Positions 54,414 through 63,678 of a stretch of DNA of 64,000 nucleotides are shown piece after piece. Below the pieces are notes generated by a model that saw only the letters and a list, made by a program, of their open reading frames with translations, was not told the DNA's origin and did not search any database. Origin of the DNA: Bin55 sp963667455 (GTDB taxonomy: Bacteria; Pseudomonadota; Gammaproteobacteria; Pseudomonadales; Azotimanducaceae); NCBI GenBank assembly GCA_963667455.2, contig CAXXFR010000029.1:310001-374000 (forward strand), written 5' to 3'. Both the position numbers and the translations under genes were made by a program. Within the stretch, counting starts at the first letter, position 1; every line of letters begins with the position of its first letter.

Positions 54414-55181
54414 CTAAGTGGCCTGAATCTGCTCCAGTTCTCGAATCCATACGTTTCTAAACCGCACAGGATCGCCGTGGTCTTGCAATACAAGCGGCCC
54501 CTTCGGTCCATGAGGAGTGGCATAGCTCGCCAAGTCGCGATGCTTGGTGGGGCCCTGCATCACTTGCCTCAAATGAATCAACACACCATTGTGAAACACC
54601 GTCATGGTTGCCGGACTCTTGAGCTGTCCTCCTTCGTACTGAGGTGTCTCGAAGACCACGTCGAATATGTTCCACTCTCCTGGTGGGGCGCAAGCGTTGA
54701 CCAGGGGAGGAAATTGCCCATAGATGGCACCAGCCAGTCCATCTGCATAAGTGGGATTGTCATAGCTATCTAGAACCTGAATCTCGTACAGCCCAATTAG
54801 AAACACACCGCTATTCCCGCGGCCTTGGCTGTCAGCCTTTATGACTGTGGGTGCACTCCACTCTACATGCAATTGACAAGAGCCGAAGTGCTCCCTCGTT
54901 CGTATGTCGCCAGTACCACCGACCACCCGCATCGAATCGCCGTTGCAGAGTTCCCATCCAGCATCGCCGCCACGTACCGACTCCCATGCAGCCAACGATG
55001 AACCATCGAACAGTACTACAGCATCACTTGGCGGGTTGCCAGGCTCTTCTTGTGTGGAACCGGATGCTGGGACAATCACAGCAGGAGCGGGCCGGTGCAG
55101 GTCGTGTATACGCCAAGTCGTTCCAGGCAGCACAGGAGTGTCCGTATACCCCTTGGGAAGTTCGCGAATTCCATCTGCCAT
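54414..55181 (-). CDS. DUF1080 / 3-keto-disaccharide hydrolase-like protein
   Basis: A 255-residue protein with the DUF1080 (concanavalin-like) fold: VVLFDGSSLAAWES, GNSGVFLIGLYEIQVLDSYD, and VLQDHGDPVRFRNVWIREL at the end. Family members hydrolyse 3-keto-glycosides. The N-terminal 60 residues (RELPKGYTDTPVLPGTTW) are a separate extension, and no signal peptide is seen, which is unusual. GAGGAGACC precedes the ATG. Sugar metabolism role inferred from family. Confidence 0.85.
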   Translation of the reverse strand: MADGIRELPKGYTDTPVLPGTTWRIHDLHRPAPAVIVPASGSTQEEPGNPPSDAVVLFDGSSLAAWESVRGGDAGWELCNGDSMRVVGGTGDIRTREHFGSCQLHVEWSAPTVIKADSQGRGNSGVFLIGLYEIQVLDSYDNPTYADGLAGAIYGQFPPLVNACAPPGEWNIFDVVFETPQYEGGQLKSPATMTVFHNGVLIHLRQVMQGPTKHRDLASYATPHGPKGPLVLQDHGDPVRFRNVWIRELEQIQAT

Positions 55182-55360
55182 TGAGGTCTCCTCGTATTCA
55201 AAGAACCAACATTCTTTACCCGTTCAGTTTACCCAGTCAGTCCGTTAGAACCTCGTGCAAGTCAGTCGGGGGTAAGAAGCACATTGGTTCAATCACTTGG
55301 ATCGAAGAAACTCCGCACAAACGAGATGCTCAATCGACGACTAGTAACAACAAGAACAAA

Positions 55361-55391
55361 GGCGGCAGAACCTAGCACGGGTTCTGCCGCC
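55361..55391 (-). terminator. Strong Rho-independent terminator of the aldehyde dehydrogenase gene
   Basis: A perfect 12-bp GC-rich stem (GGCGGCAGAACC / GGTTCTGCCGCC) with a 7-base loop. Read on the minus strand it is followed by TTTGTTCTTGTTGTT, a good T-rich tail. It lies 56 bases past the stop codon of the gene at 55448. Confidence 0.88.
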
Positions 55392-55447
55392 CTCTGAGGT
55401 GTCAGGAGAGTCTCTTCTCTACGACGAGACCTCCGACCAACGAAAAC

Positions 55448-56875
55448 TTAGCGTCCGTAGCCCATGATCGCCTTGGTCTCGAGAAACTCCTCAAAACCGT
55501 ACAGACCCCACTCACGGCCGTTACCGGACTGCTTGTAGCCCCCGAACGGAGCTTTGTTGTTGACGGGTGCACCGTTCAAGTGCACGTTTCCAGTTCGAAT
55601 TCGACGTGCGATGTTGCGTGCTCGTTCAGGATCGCCGCCCGACACGTATCCCGATAACCCATAGATCGTGTCATTGGCAATTCGAACCGCATCGTCGTCG
55701 TCTTCATAGCCGATCAGCGACAGAACAGGACCAAAGATCTCTTCCTGAGCTATGGTCATGTCGTTGGTCACGTTGGAAAACACGGTCGGTCGGACGTAGT
55801 ATCCGGCGTTCAGTCCATCCGGTCGTCCGAGACCGCCTGTCTCGAGCTTGGCACCCTCTTCGATGCCCTTCTGAATCAAGTTCTGAATGCGCTCGTATTG
55901 AACCGCGGAAACAACTGGGCCAATTGTGGTGCCGGGATTGTTCGGATCCCCAACCCTTACGTTCTCGGCAGCCGACTTTGCGATCTGTGCGGCCTCTTCC
56001 ATTCGGGAAGAAGGCACCAGCATCCTCGTAGGAGCGTTGCACGACTGACCCGAATTGGTGCACATTTGAAACACGTCGCGAGAGATGGTCTCGCCAAAGT
56101 CGACATCGTCCAGAATGATGTTGGCCGACTTTCCGCCGAGTTCTTGGGCTACGCGTTTCACAGTTGGAGCCGCGTTTCTGGCGACTTCGATTCCAGCCCG
56201 CGTAGATCCCGTGAACGAAACCATGTCTACGTCCGGATGGGACGCGATAGCCACGCCAACCGTCGGTCCGTCTCCGTTGACGAGGTTGAATACACCTGCG
56301 GGCACGCCGGCGTCGTCAAGAATTTCCGCGAACAGAACTGCATTGAATGGAGCTACTTCCGACGGCTTCAGCACCATGGTGCATCCCGCCGCGAGCGCTG
56401 GTGCCACTTTGCAGGCAATTTGGTTGATCGGCCAATTCCATGGCGTAATGAACCCGCAAACTCCCGCGGGCTCTTTGATTACCCTCGCCGATCCGAAGGA
56501 CTGTTCGAACTCGTACTCCTTGAGTACGCTGATCGTGGTCATGAAGTGACCGAGACCGGCAGGAGCTTGAGCTGCGTTCGCCAGTCCCATGGGCGCACCC
56601 ATTTCCTCACTGATCGTAGCTGCAACTTCGGCCATGCGTTTTTGATAACTGCTGACGATGCTTTCCAGCAATTCAACGCGCTCTTCACGCGTAGTTTGAG
56701 AGAAGGATTCGAACGCCCCAACAGCGGCTGCTACGGCCTTGTCAACATCTTGTGCCGTCCCCATGGCAACAACGCCGATCGACTGCTCCGATGAAGGATT
56801 GACTACGTCGAGCGTTTCGCTGGAGGTCGGTTCCACCCACTCTCCACCGATGTAGAACTTTGTACGATTGCTCAC
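55448..56875 (-). CDS. NAD(P)-dependent aldehyde dehydrogenase
   Basis: Oxidises an aldehyde to its acid. 475 residues with GFITPWNWPINQIACKVAPA, KPSEVAPF, the NAD-site FTGSTRAGIEVAR, the catalytic Glu in QELGGKSANIIL, the catalytic Cys in SGQSCNAPTRM, and EEIFGPVLSLIGY. The frame is open to 57031, but the GTG at 56875 (AGGAG upstream, sequence SNRTKFYIGGEWV) is the true start. Monocistronic, ended by a strong terminator. Substrate unknown; resembles the general aldehyde/betaine-aldehyde branch. Confidence 0.95.
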   Translation of the reverse strand: MSNRTKFYIGGEWVEPTSSETLDVVNPSSEQSIGVVAMGTAQDVDKAVAAAVGAFESFSQTTREERVELLESIVSSYQKRMAEVAATISEEMGAPMGLANAAQAPAGLGHFMTTISVLKEYEFEQSFGSARVIKEPAGVCGFITPWNWPINQIACKVAPALAAGCTMVLKPSEVAPFNAVLFAEILDDAGVPAGVFNLVNGDGPTVGVAIASHPDVDMVSFTGSTRAGIEVARNAAPTVKRVAQELGGKSANIILDDVDFGETISRDVFQMCTNSGQSCNAPTRMLVPSSRMEEAAQIAKSAAENVRVGDPNNPGTTIGPVVSAVQYERIQNLIQKGIEEGAKLETGGLGRPDGLNAGYYVRPTVFSNVTNDMTIAQEEIFGPVLSLIGYEDDDDAVRIANDTIYGLSGYVSGGDPERARNIARRIRTGNVHLNGAPVNNKAPFGGYKQSGNGREWGLYGFEEFLETKAIMGYGR

Positions 56876-57109
56876 CGATTGATTCTCCTTTAGTGATATT
56901 GAAAGAAACCCTATACCGTGAAACCTGAAGTTCGAACTCCAGAAACGCAGTGCATTCAGCGAGAAGCGATGCACATCGTTCCTTCTTTGGCTCGACTTCC
57001 GAGCTCCCGGAACGGGACAACCACGGTGCACGGACAGTGCACCTCGACGAAATTTTACTGGCAGCTGTTCTTCTTAGTTGATTGAAGCTCTGTCAGCCTT
57101 GTTGTCCTT

Positions 57110-59686
57110 TTAAGGCGAGTTGATGATCTCCCTTCTGAGCTCGTCGATCACATCCTTGAATTCCTCGTGATTGCTATCGTTGAGCGATGCCAGCGCTTCG
57201 TGAGCTTGCAATAGCCACTTCTGCTGACTGGCGATATCGAGGTTTCCACGGAGTAGCTTCTCCGGTTGATCTGGAATTGCCATTGCTACTCCACTAATGC
57301 TCTCCAGAACGTCACGCATCCCAAGTTCGATGAACGTGTCATGGTTGTTCGAATTCACGTTCTGAATGTGAAGACGCGTTCCGGCGGAAGAGCAGACTTG
57401 TGCCATTTCATGCAAGGTGCCAAGCATTGCGCTGTCCAAGTATTCGCACTGGTCCAGATCGACGATGACGTTCATTCCCCTGGACGCAGCATCGCCGACG
57501 GTCACTGACAACGCCTGTCCATGAACCCATGTGACTCGGCCGTAGTACGTCAAGTAGAGTGCACTGTCGTCCTCGATGTATTGAATGCTTGCTACTTGAC
57601 GTTCCTTCTTCTCCGACTCGACCTTGTCTTGGAAGATCGAAGTTGAGAGATGTTCAAAGTGGTTCTCCCCATCTTGAACATCGACTAGCAACATCGTAAC
57701 GTCGTCTCGGTCAACCAAATTCATTTCACTGGAGAGCCGATTCAGCAACTCACGCAATGCGCCCCTTCCATAGGAAATGTCTTGCAAGTGGCTCGCAACA
57801 TCGTCCAACGTGAAGTGCGAATCGCCTCCGAGGTTGAAGAGCCCATCGGTGTAAAGCAACACGCGGTCTCCCGCCTCGAGAACCATCGACTCTTCGCCAA
57901 ACTCCGCATCGGGATATAAACCTAGCGCAGGACCATCAGGAGAAACTTTCTCGATCTCCCCGCCCGCTCGCAACACGAGCAATTCGGGGTGACCAGCACT
58001 AGCCACCGAGAACTTATGGCTGTGTGTGTCGAGAATGCAGAACAGCGCCGTCACAAACATACCGGGTCCAACTACGTCGGATATCAACTCCTGATTGACT
58101 CGTTTGAACACCGGAATCGCACTAGGGCTTTGAACGGGTAGTCCGAGAGCTTCACTCGCACTTGCAGTCGGCATTTCCGATCGATAGGCACCGTCCTCCT
58201 GCTCGATGATGTCCAAACGGTTCTTGAACAACACCGTCAGCATTGCAGCCGTAACGCCGTGTCCGGTTGAATCGGCGAGAACCAATCCAACATGGCGATC
58301 GTCAATGCGAAGCACGTCATACACATCGCCACCAACGTTCTTGCCCGGAATGTACAAGCCACTGAACGTGAAGCCATTCACATTGGGCGGATGGCGGGGA
58401 AGCAACGATCGTTGGATAACTTCGGCTTGTTCGAGATCCGACTCCATGAGTTCCGCGTTGCGTTCGAGCGCTAACACCAGCGACCGCAATTGATCCTTGG
58501 ATTTCTGAAGTTCGGCCGTCCGCTCCTGAACACTCTCTTCGAGATGAAGGGTGTGCTTCTCCACAGTTTCCGACATTGCGTTGAAGTCGCGACCCAGATC
58601 GCCAAGTTCGTCTCGGGTTTCAACTTTGATGCGTGAGGAATAGTCTCCCTCGGTCATTCGACGGGTTGCGCGAGCCAGTCTTCGTATGGGAGACAAGGAT
58701 TTCTGCACGACCGTTGTTGCAACGACGACGGACAGGAACGCGACGATCAGACCGAACACCATAACCGCCACTAGCACTCGACGAATGGGACGAAAGGCCT
58801 CGGCTTGGTCGACCTGCATGACCAGTCCCCAATCCCCGTATCCGACGGGTCGAAACGCCGAGAGAACCCTCACGTTCCGATAGTCGACGACATCGGCCAC
58901 GAATCCTTCCTGCCCGGCAAGTGCGCTTGACATGGCCTCGTCTGCTTCAGCGAAGTCTCGAATCAACAGCATGTCCGCATCGGTTGAAGTGAATAGGTAG
59001 TGAACCAAGCCCTCTTCGGTGAGAACGGCGCATCTAACGCTCAACGAGTCGTGACGTGACTTGAAGGAATCGACGAGGCTTTCCAAGCGGGATGCAGCCA
59101 CTCCCGCATTCGCTACAGCGACTACCTCACCGTCGTTGTCAAGAATAGGGACGCTCATAGTGATTGAGCTCTCTTCCTTGTGGATGTCGGAAAACTCGAC
59201 GTAGCGGCCTGACCTGCCGTGCTCAAACCAAGCGTTTCCCGTCGCCAACTGACCGACTTCTTCAGGGTTGGTGGAACCTTCGATTACGCCTGATGCGTCG
59301 ACAATGCGCATCGAAATGTACTCTTGATAGCGGTGTGCATCTGAAATGATCGCCCCGATCCCCTCGCGCAACTCCGCTTCGCTCAGTCGATTGTCATCGC
59401 GTTGGTTGATCATGTCGGCAATCACCCCTGTGGAGGTGAGCGCACGGAGAATCTGCTCTTCCGTATTGATGGAATCCAGCAGCATTTCGCGAAGACTGTC
59501 GCTGTACAGTTCCAGTTCGTACTGCAGTTCGGCACGAATCGTCGACCGAATGTAGGCATAGTCGATCGCAGTAAGGCACGAAATGGTGAGTACGAGAATG
59601 CCTACTACAAGGATCGTCAGCTTGCCGCGGACGGACCAAAAATAGGGAGTATCAGCGCGAGGTCGAGCCGGGGCGACAGACTCCAC
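57110..59686 (-). CDS. Sensor-HAMP-SpoIIE phosphatase with C-terminal STAS domain
   Basis: An 858-residue membrane protein: N-terminal helix, periplasmic double-Cache-like sensor (about 46-295), second helix (VLVAVMVFGLIVAFLSVVVA), HAMP (about 325-380, LARATRRMTEGDYSSRIKV), coiled coil, PP2C/SpoIIE serine phosphatase (LPRHPPNVNGFTFSGLYIPG, GGDVYDVLRIDDRHVGLVLADSTGHG, VLLYTDGL), and STAS (DLDQCEYLDSAMLGTLHEM). Metal-binding Asp residues of the phosphatase appear intact. The attached STAS carries a Ser (LDSAML) where a phosphorylated serine sits in partner-switch antagonists. GTG start with GAGGA upstream. It may feed a sigma-factor or regulator switch; an ECF sigma gene lies 3.4 kb away. Confidence 0.93.
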   Translation of the reverse strand: MESVAPARPRADTPYFWSVRGKLTILVVGILVLTISCLTAIDYAYIRSTIRAELQYELELYSDSLREMLLDSINTEEQILRALTSTGVIADMINQRDDNRLSEAELREGIGAIISDAHRYQEYISMRIVDASGVIEGSTNPEEVGQLATGNAWFEHGRSGRYVEFSDIHKEESSITMSVPILDNDGEVVAVANAGVAASRLESLVDSFKSRHDSLSVRCAVLTEEGLVHYLFTSTDADMLLIRDFAEADEAMSSALAGQEGFVADVVDYRNVRVLSAFRPVGYGDWGLVMQVDQAEAFRPIRRVLVAVMVFGLIVAFLSVVVATTVVQKSLSPIRRLARATRRMTEGDYSSRIKVETRDELGDLGRDFNAMSETVEKHTLHLEESVQERTAELQKSKDQLRSLVLALERNAELMESDLEQAEVIQRSLLPRHPPNVNGFTFSGLYIPGKNVGGDVYDVLRIDDRHVGLVLADSTGHGVTAAMLTVLFKNRLDIIEQEDGAYRSEMPTASASEALGLPVQSPSAIPVFKRVNQELISDVVGPGMFVTALFCILDTHSHKFSVASAGHPELLVLRAGGEIEKVSPDGPALGLYPDAEFGEESMVLEAGDRVLLYTDGLFNLGGDSHFTLDDVASHLQDISYGRGALRELLNRLSSEMNLVDRDDVTMLLVDVQDGENHFEHLSTSIFQDKVESEKKERQVASIQYIEDDSALYLTYYGRVTWVHGQALSVTVGDAASRGMNVIVDLDQCEYLDSAMLGTLHEMAQVCSSAGTRLHIQNVNSNNHDTFIELGMRDVLESISGVAMAIPDQPEKLLRGNLDIASQQKWLLQAHEALASLNDSNHEEFKDVIDELRREIINSP

Positions 59687-59892
59687 GTGATGTCCTCATG
59701 ATGGATTGCAGTTCTGCTCTGACGTGTTGGCAGAATCGCTTGAAACTACTGGTGTTCATTTTACTTTCGTCGTTAAATTTAGACAGCCGTTCGCAGTTAG
59801 GTTTCATTCATGCTGCCAACTGAACGGTCGTCGCTACGGAATGTGCGTAAACTCGCACTCTAAGTCAAGCACGCAATTGGGATCGTTCGAGT

Positions 59893-61497
59893 ATGCCGGT
59901 ACGAAATGAACGTCGGAGCTTTTGGACATGGGGTTACCAGTCCGATGAACCCACTGAAGAACAACGAAACCACGCCGCGCGTCAACTCTCGGAGCGTCTG
60001 GCGCATGAAGTAGTGCCGCCGTCCATCCCGGCTATCGATGAGATTCCATTACGAAGCCCTCGTCTCGTAATCCCCAGCGGGCTACGTGACATAGTCACAT
60101 CACACCATGATGAGCGGATAACGCACACGTATGGCGGGCACGGAACCGAACTTCTAGCAGCAGTGCGGGGAATTTTCCCCAATCCACCCGATGCAGTTGC
60201 CCATCCGCGAGACGAGCACGATTTGGAACGAGTACTGGAATGGTGCCATCGAGAGAGTCACTGTGCCATTCCATATGGAGGGGGAACAAGCGTGGTCTGG
60301 GGATTGAACGTTCCAGATGAAGCGGAGCGGGCAGTTTCAATCGACCTGGATCACATGAGCGAGATCCTTGAAATCGATCCGGTTTCTCGCGCCGCACGTA
60401 TTCAGGCCGGCATGCTTGGTCCCGATCTCGAAGCAGCATTGAAGCCTCACGGGCTTTCCTTGCGCCACTATCCACAGAGTTTTCCGTGGTCGACACTGGG
60501 AGGCTGGATCGCAACCAGGTCAGGCGGCCACTATGCGACCAATCACACTCACATCGACGATTTCGTGGAGAACATCACGCTCTACACGCCTGCCCGAAAG
60601 CTCCAAACACGTCGTTTGCCAGGTAGCGGCGCAGGTCCCAGTCCGGACCGGTTGTTCATTGGTTCGGAAGGAATTCTCGGCGTAATCTCCGAGAGCTGGG
60701 TACGAGTACAGAAACGGCCACGCTATCGTGCGACGGCTGCCGTGCGTTTCAACCAGTGGCACGAAGGAACCAACGCTGTACGCGAAATTGTTCAGCTCAA
60801 ATTGTGGCCAGCAAATTTGCGCATTCTCGATCCCGAGGAGAGCGCTCAGAACGCTGGAGCCAAGGACGAAGAGTCATTGTTGATTATCGGTTTCGAGTCC
60901 GCCGACGTGCCCCAACGGCAATTCATGAATGAGGCCCTGCAGGTTGCTCGAGACCACGGAGGACTGGTCAATGAAGACGATGTCGAGGTCGACGATTCGA
61001 CCGAAAAATCAACCCGTCGAGGTTCGGTGGCTGCATGGCGCAATGCGTTCATAGGAGTCAACGCAGGAGTGCAATTGGGCCTAGGCTTGCTTTCCGATAC
61101 GTTCGAAACGTCAATAACCTGGGACAAGTGGCCTGCATTTGATCAGACCATCCGAACCAATGTCGGCGATGTCTTGAAGCGTGTACTCGGAGACAGCGCG
61201 AGACTGTCCTGCCGGTTCACGCACGTCTATCCCGATGGACCTGCACCCTACTACTCATTCAATGGTCCAGTTCCCATCGGAGGAGAGTTCGATTGCTGGC
61301 GACAAATCAAGCAAGCGGCCAACGAAGCGATCATCGATGCTGGCGGGACGATTACGCACCACCACGCAGTTGGACGAATGCACCGAGCAGGCTGGACGCG
61401 TCAAATGCCGTCGGGATTCGATCGAGTACTACGGGCCGTGAAGCAAGAATTGGATCCTCGGGGGATCCTCAATCCCGGCGTGTTGATCGATCCGTAG
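59893..61497 (+). CDS. FAD-linked oxidase, alkyl-DHAP synthase-like
   Basis: A 534-residue flavoprotein of the vanillyl-alcohol-oxidase superfamily. The FAD-binding segment AIPYGGGTSVVWGL, the SFPWSTLGGWIATRSGGHYATNH block and the C-terminal HHHAVGRMHRAGW closely match alkyldihydroxyacetonephosphate synthase, the key enzyme of ether-lipid synthesis in eukaryotes. Bacterial relatives often act on other substrates. The N-terminal RSFWTWGYQSDEP is also typical of the AGPS group. It precedes a luciferase-like oxidoreductase on the same strand. Ether-lipid function is a hypothesis. Confidence 0.92.
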   Translation: MPVRNERRSFWTWGYQSDEPTEEQRNHAARQLSERLAHEVVPPSIPAIDEIPLRSPRLVIPSGLRDIVTSHHDERITHTYGGHGTELLAAVRGIFPNPPDAVAHPRDEHDLERVLEWCHRESHCAIPYGGGTSVVWGLNVPDEAERAVSIDLDHMSEILEIDPVSRAARIQAGMLGPDLEAALKPHGLSLRHYPQSFPWSTLGGWIATRSGGHYATNHTHIDDFVENITLYTPARKLQTRRLPGSGAGPSPDRLFIGSEGILGVISESWVRVQKRPRYRATAAVRFNQWHEGTNAVREIVQLKLWPANLRILDPEESAQNAGAKDEESLLIIGFESADVPQRQFMNEALQVARDHGGLVNEDDVEVDDSTEKSTRRGSVAAWRNAFIGVNAGVQLGLGLLSDTFETSITWDKWPAFDQTIRTNVGDVLKRVLGDSARLSCRFTHVYPDGPAPYYSFNGPVPIGGEFDCWRQIKQAANEAIIDAGGTITHHHAVGRMHRAGWTRQMPSGFDRVLRAVKQELDPRGILNPGVLIDP

Positions 61498-61638
61498 CGA
61501 GCCGAACAGAGACACAAGAATCAAGATCGGTTCTCCTCGAGAGCCGATGCGACGAGTCGCCAACTGCCATTCTGTGATCGTTCAGTCTGACAAGATTCAT
61601 TAAACTTAGCGGCCGTAGCTTTCTCAGACTGGCCTGAC

Positions 61639-62925
61639 ATGAAATTTGGCATTTTCTACGAACACCAGCTTCCCCGACCTTGGAGCCACGGCGAAGAACT
61701 GAAACTGTTTCAAGACGCTCTCGAACAGGTCGAGGTAGCGGATAGGCTAGGAATCGATTTCGCTTGGGAAGTGGAACATCACTTCCTTGAGGAATACTCC
61801 CACTCTTCGGCGCCAGAGGTGTTCCTGGCCGCGTGTTCGCAACGAACCAAGAACATTCGTCTGGGACACGGAATTCGTCAAGTTATTCCCCAGTACAACC
61901 ACCCCGCACGCACCGCCGAAGTCATTGCCACTCTCGATCTTGTGTCCAACGGGCGCGTCGAGTTTGGAACGGGCGAGTCGTCTGCCGAATTGGAGTTGGG
62001 CGGATTCAAAATCCCGGTCAACCGCAAGCGCAAGATTTATCTGGAAGCTACTGAACAGATTGCGAACATGCTGGCAATGGATCCCTATCCAGGCTACAAA
62101 GGACAATATTTCGACATGCCGTGCCGCAACATCGTCCCAAAACCCGTTCAAAGGCCACATCCACCGCTTTGGGTCGCTTGCTCGCAACGCGAGACGATTC
62201 GAATGGCGGCTCGACTTGGAATCGGTGCGCTCACGTTCGCGTTCGTAGACCCAGCCGAAGCAACGGAATGGGTAGAAGAGTATTACGGGATCATCAAGTC
62301 CGAAGCGTGCGTCCCAATTGGTCACGCGATCAATCCCAACATCTGCATGGTTTCGAGCTTTTCTTGTCACCACGACCGTGAATTGGCTGTTCGTCGAGGA
62401 CTAGACGGGTTCGAGTTCTTTGCATTCGCACTAGGGAGCCTCTACGCATTCGGGGAACACAAACCAGGACGAACCAATCTCTGGGAGCAGTATTGCAAGA
62501 TGCGCGATGCACAGCGAGCCACCAATCCGGTAGACATCACCAACGCACTGAGTGGAAGCCGAGGCGGAATCGGAACTCCTGATGACTTACGTGAACACCT
62601 GCTGAAGTTTGAAGCGTGTGGAGTGGACCAGGTCACTTTCATTCAACAGGCAGGCAACAACAAGCATGAGGACATTTGCGAATCTCTCGAGATCTTCGCC
62701 GGTGAGGTCATGGGAGAGTTCAAGGAGCGAGAACCCGCTCGCGAAGAGAAGAAGATGCAGGAACTTCAGCCGTACCTCAAAGCCGCCATGGAACGAAAGA
62801 TCGCAATGGAAGAGCTTGCCGACGACGAGATCCCGATTTTCATGTCCCTCGGAAGGCGTGTCAGCGAAGACTCGAAAAAGGAGAAGTCCATTTACGAATC
62901 TCCCGAGTCGAGAGCTGCCGGTTAG
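61639..62925 (+). CDS. Luciferase-like flavin-dependent oxidoreductase
   Basis: A 428-residue LLM-class protein with a TIM-barrel fold that uses reduced flavin and oxygen. Family signatures are FGIFYEHQLPRPW, EVEHHFLEEYSHSSAPEVFLAACSQRTKNIRLGHG, ARTAEVIATLDLVSNGRVEFGTGES, and VDQVTFIQQAGNN. The C-terminal 60 residues are charged and extend past the usual core, which may be lineage-specific. Substrate unknown. Confidence 0.93.
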   Translation: MKFGIFYEHQLPRPWSHGEELKLFQDALEQVEVADRLGIDFAWEVEHHFLEEYSHSSAPEVFLAACSQRTKNIRLGHGIRQVIPQYNHPARTAEVIATLDLVSNGRVEFGTGESSAELELGGFKIPVNRKRKIYLEATEQIANMLAMDPYPGYKGQYFDMPCRNIVPKPVQRPHPPLWVACSQRETIRMAARLGIGALTFAFVDPAEATEWVEEYYGIIKSEACVPIGHAINPNICMVSSFSCHHDRELAVRRGLDGFEFFAFALGSLYAFGEHKPGRTNLWEQYCKMRDAQRATNPVDITNALSGSRGGIGTPDDLREHLLKFEACGVDQVTFIQQAGNNKHEDICESLEIFAGEVMGEFKEREPAREEKKMQELQPYLKAAMERKIAMEELADDEIPIFMSLGRRVSEDSKKEKSIYESPESRAAG

Positions 62926-63043
62926 GACTCGTTGTAACTCTACGGTGGATGAGTTCATTCATCGATACATTCAGCTGCGATAGTCCAATCCAGACAGGTC
63001 ACGACAATTCAGTTTCGTTGAGTGAGACCAGACTCAGATTCAT

Positions 63044-63072
63044 GTAACTTTCTTGCGCTTCAACCCGTCTAA
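63044..63072 (+). promoter_or_regulatory. ECF-sigma-type promoter of the sigma gene (predicted autoregulation)
   Basis: AACTT at 63046-63050 and GTCTAA at 63067-63072 are separated by 16 bases, close to the sigma-E consensus GGAACTT-N16-TCTRA. The ATG at 63079 lies seven bases after the -10 element, so transcription would begin at or within a base or two of the start codon. Confidence 0.6.
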
Positions 63073-63078
63073 TAGGTT

Positions 63079-63678
63079 ATGGCGAGTATTGGTGGTGTTC
63101 AGATAGCTCTCGACGTGGTCGAGCTACTGAAGCAAGGCAATCGCAACGCGCAGGAGCAAGTCTTCGAAGCGTTGGCTACACCCGTGTACTCCATGGCGCT
63201 TCGCGTCCTGGGCGATGTCCACGAGGCTGAAGATGTCACACAAGACACATTCGTCGACGTCTTCACGAAAGCCCACACGATTCGTCAGCCATCGCAATTT
63301 GTTGGTTGGGTGAGAACGCTTGCCGTAAATCGTTGCTTCATGAGACTTCGGTCTCCATGGCACCGGCGTCGCTTAGACATCGAGCCGCCGGAAGGCGAGA
63401 CACAGGATCCAACAGACGACATCATCGACGTAGAGCAGGCACTTGCCAAGATGGATCCCAAGACTCGACTAGTAGTCTGGCTCTATTGTGTCGAAGGCTA
63501 CACTCATCAGGAAATAGGAAAGATTCTTCGCAAGAGCACCAGCTACTCCAAAGTCATCATTTCTCGATTGGAGAAGACCGAAAGAGATCCGCAGCAGTCC
63601 GATTCCGAGAGGCAGGAGACCTCAGACGCATCGCGAACAGCAATCGCTGGTCAATGGAGCACATTGTTATGTCCGTGA
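63079..63678 (+). CDS. ECF-type RNA polymerase sigma factor
   Basis: A 199-residue alternative sigma factor. Region 2 is AEDVTQDTFVDVFTKAHTIRQ, preceded by VYSMALRVLGD; region 4 is LYCVEGYTHQEIGKILRKSTSYSKVIISRLEK. No region 3 or regulatory extension, apart from a short Ser/Asp-rich C-tail. The start ATG lies directly after a sigma-E-like promoter, so autoregulation is likely. The overlapping gene downstream is a probable membrane anti-sigma factor. Confidence 0.95.
   Translation: MASIGGVQIALDVVELLKQGNRNAQEQVFEALATPVYSMALRVLGDVHEAEDVTQDTFVDVFTKAHTIRQPSQFVGWVRTLAVNRCFMRLRSPWHRRRLDIEPPEGETQDPTDDIIDVEQALAKMDPKTRLVVWLYCVEGYTHQEIGKILRKSTSYSKVIISRLEKTERDPQQSDSERQETSDASRTAIAGQWSTLLCP

Noticed and set aside
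55898..56794. 298-codon plus-strand frame
   Set aside because: Antisense to the aldehyde dehydrogenase catalytic domain; shadow of its codon bias.
57110..63678. Functional link between the SpoIIE-STAS phosphatase and the ECF sigma factor
   Set aside because: They are 3.4 kb apart, on opposite strands, and ECF factors are usually controlled by their own anti-sigma partner (here at 63669), so a direct link is not supported.
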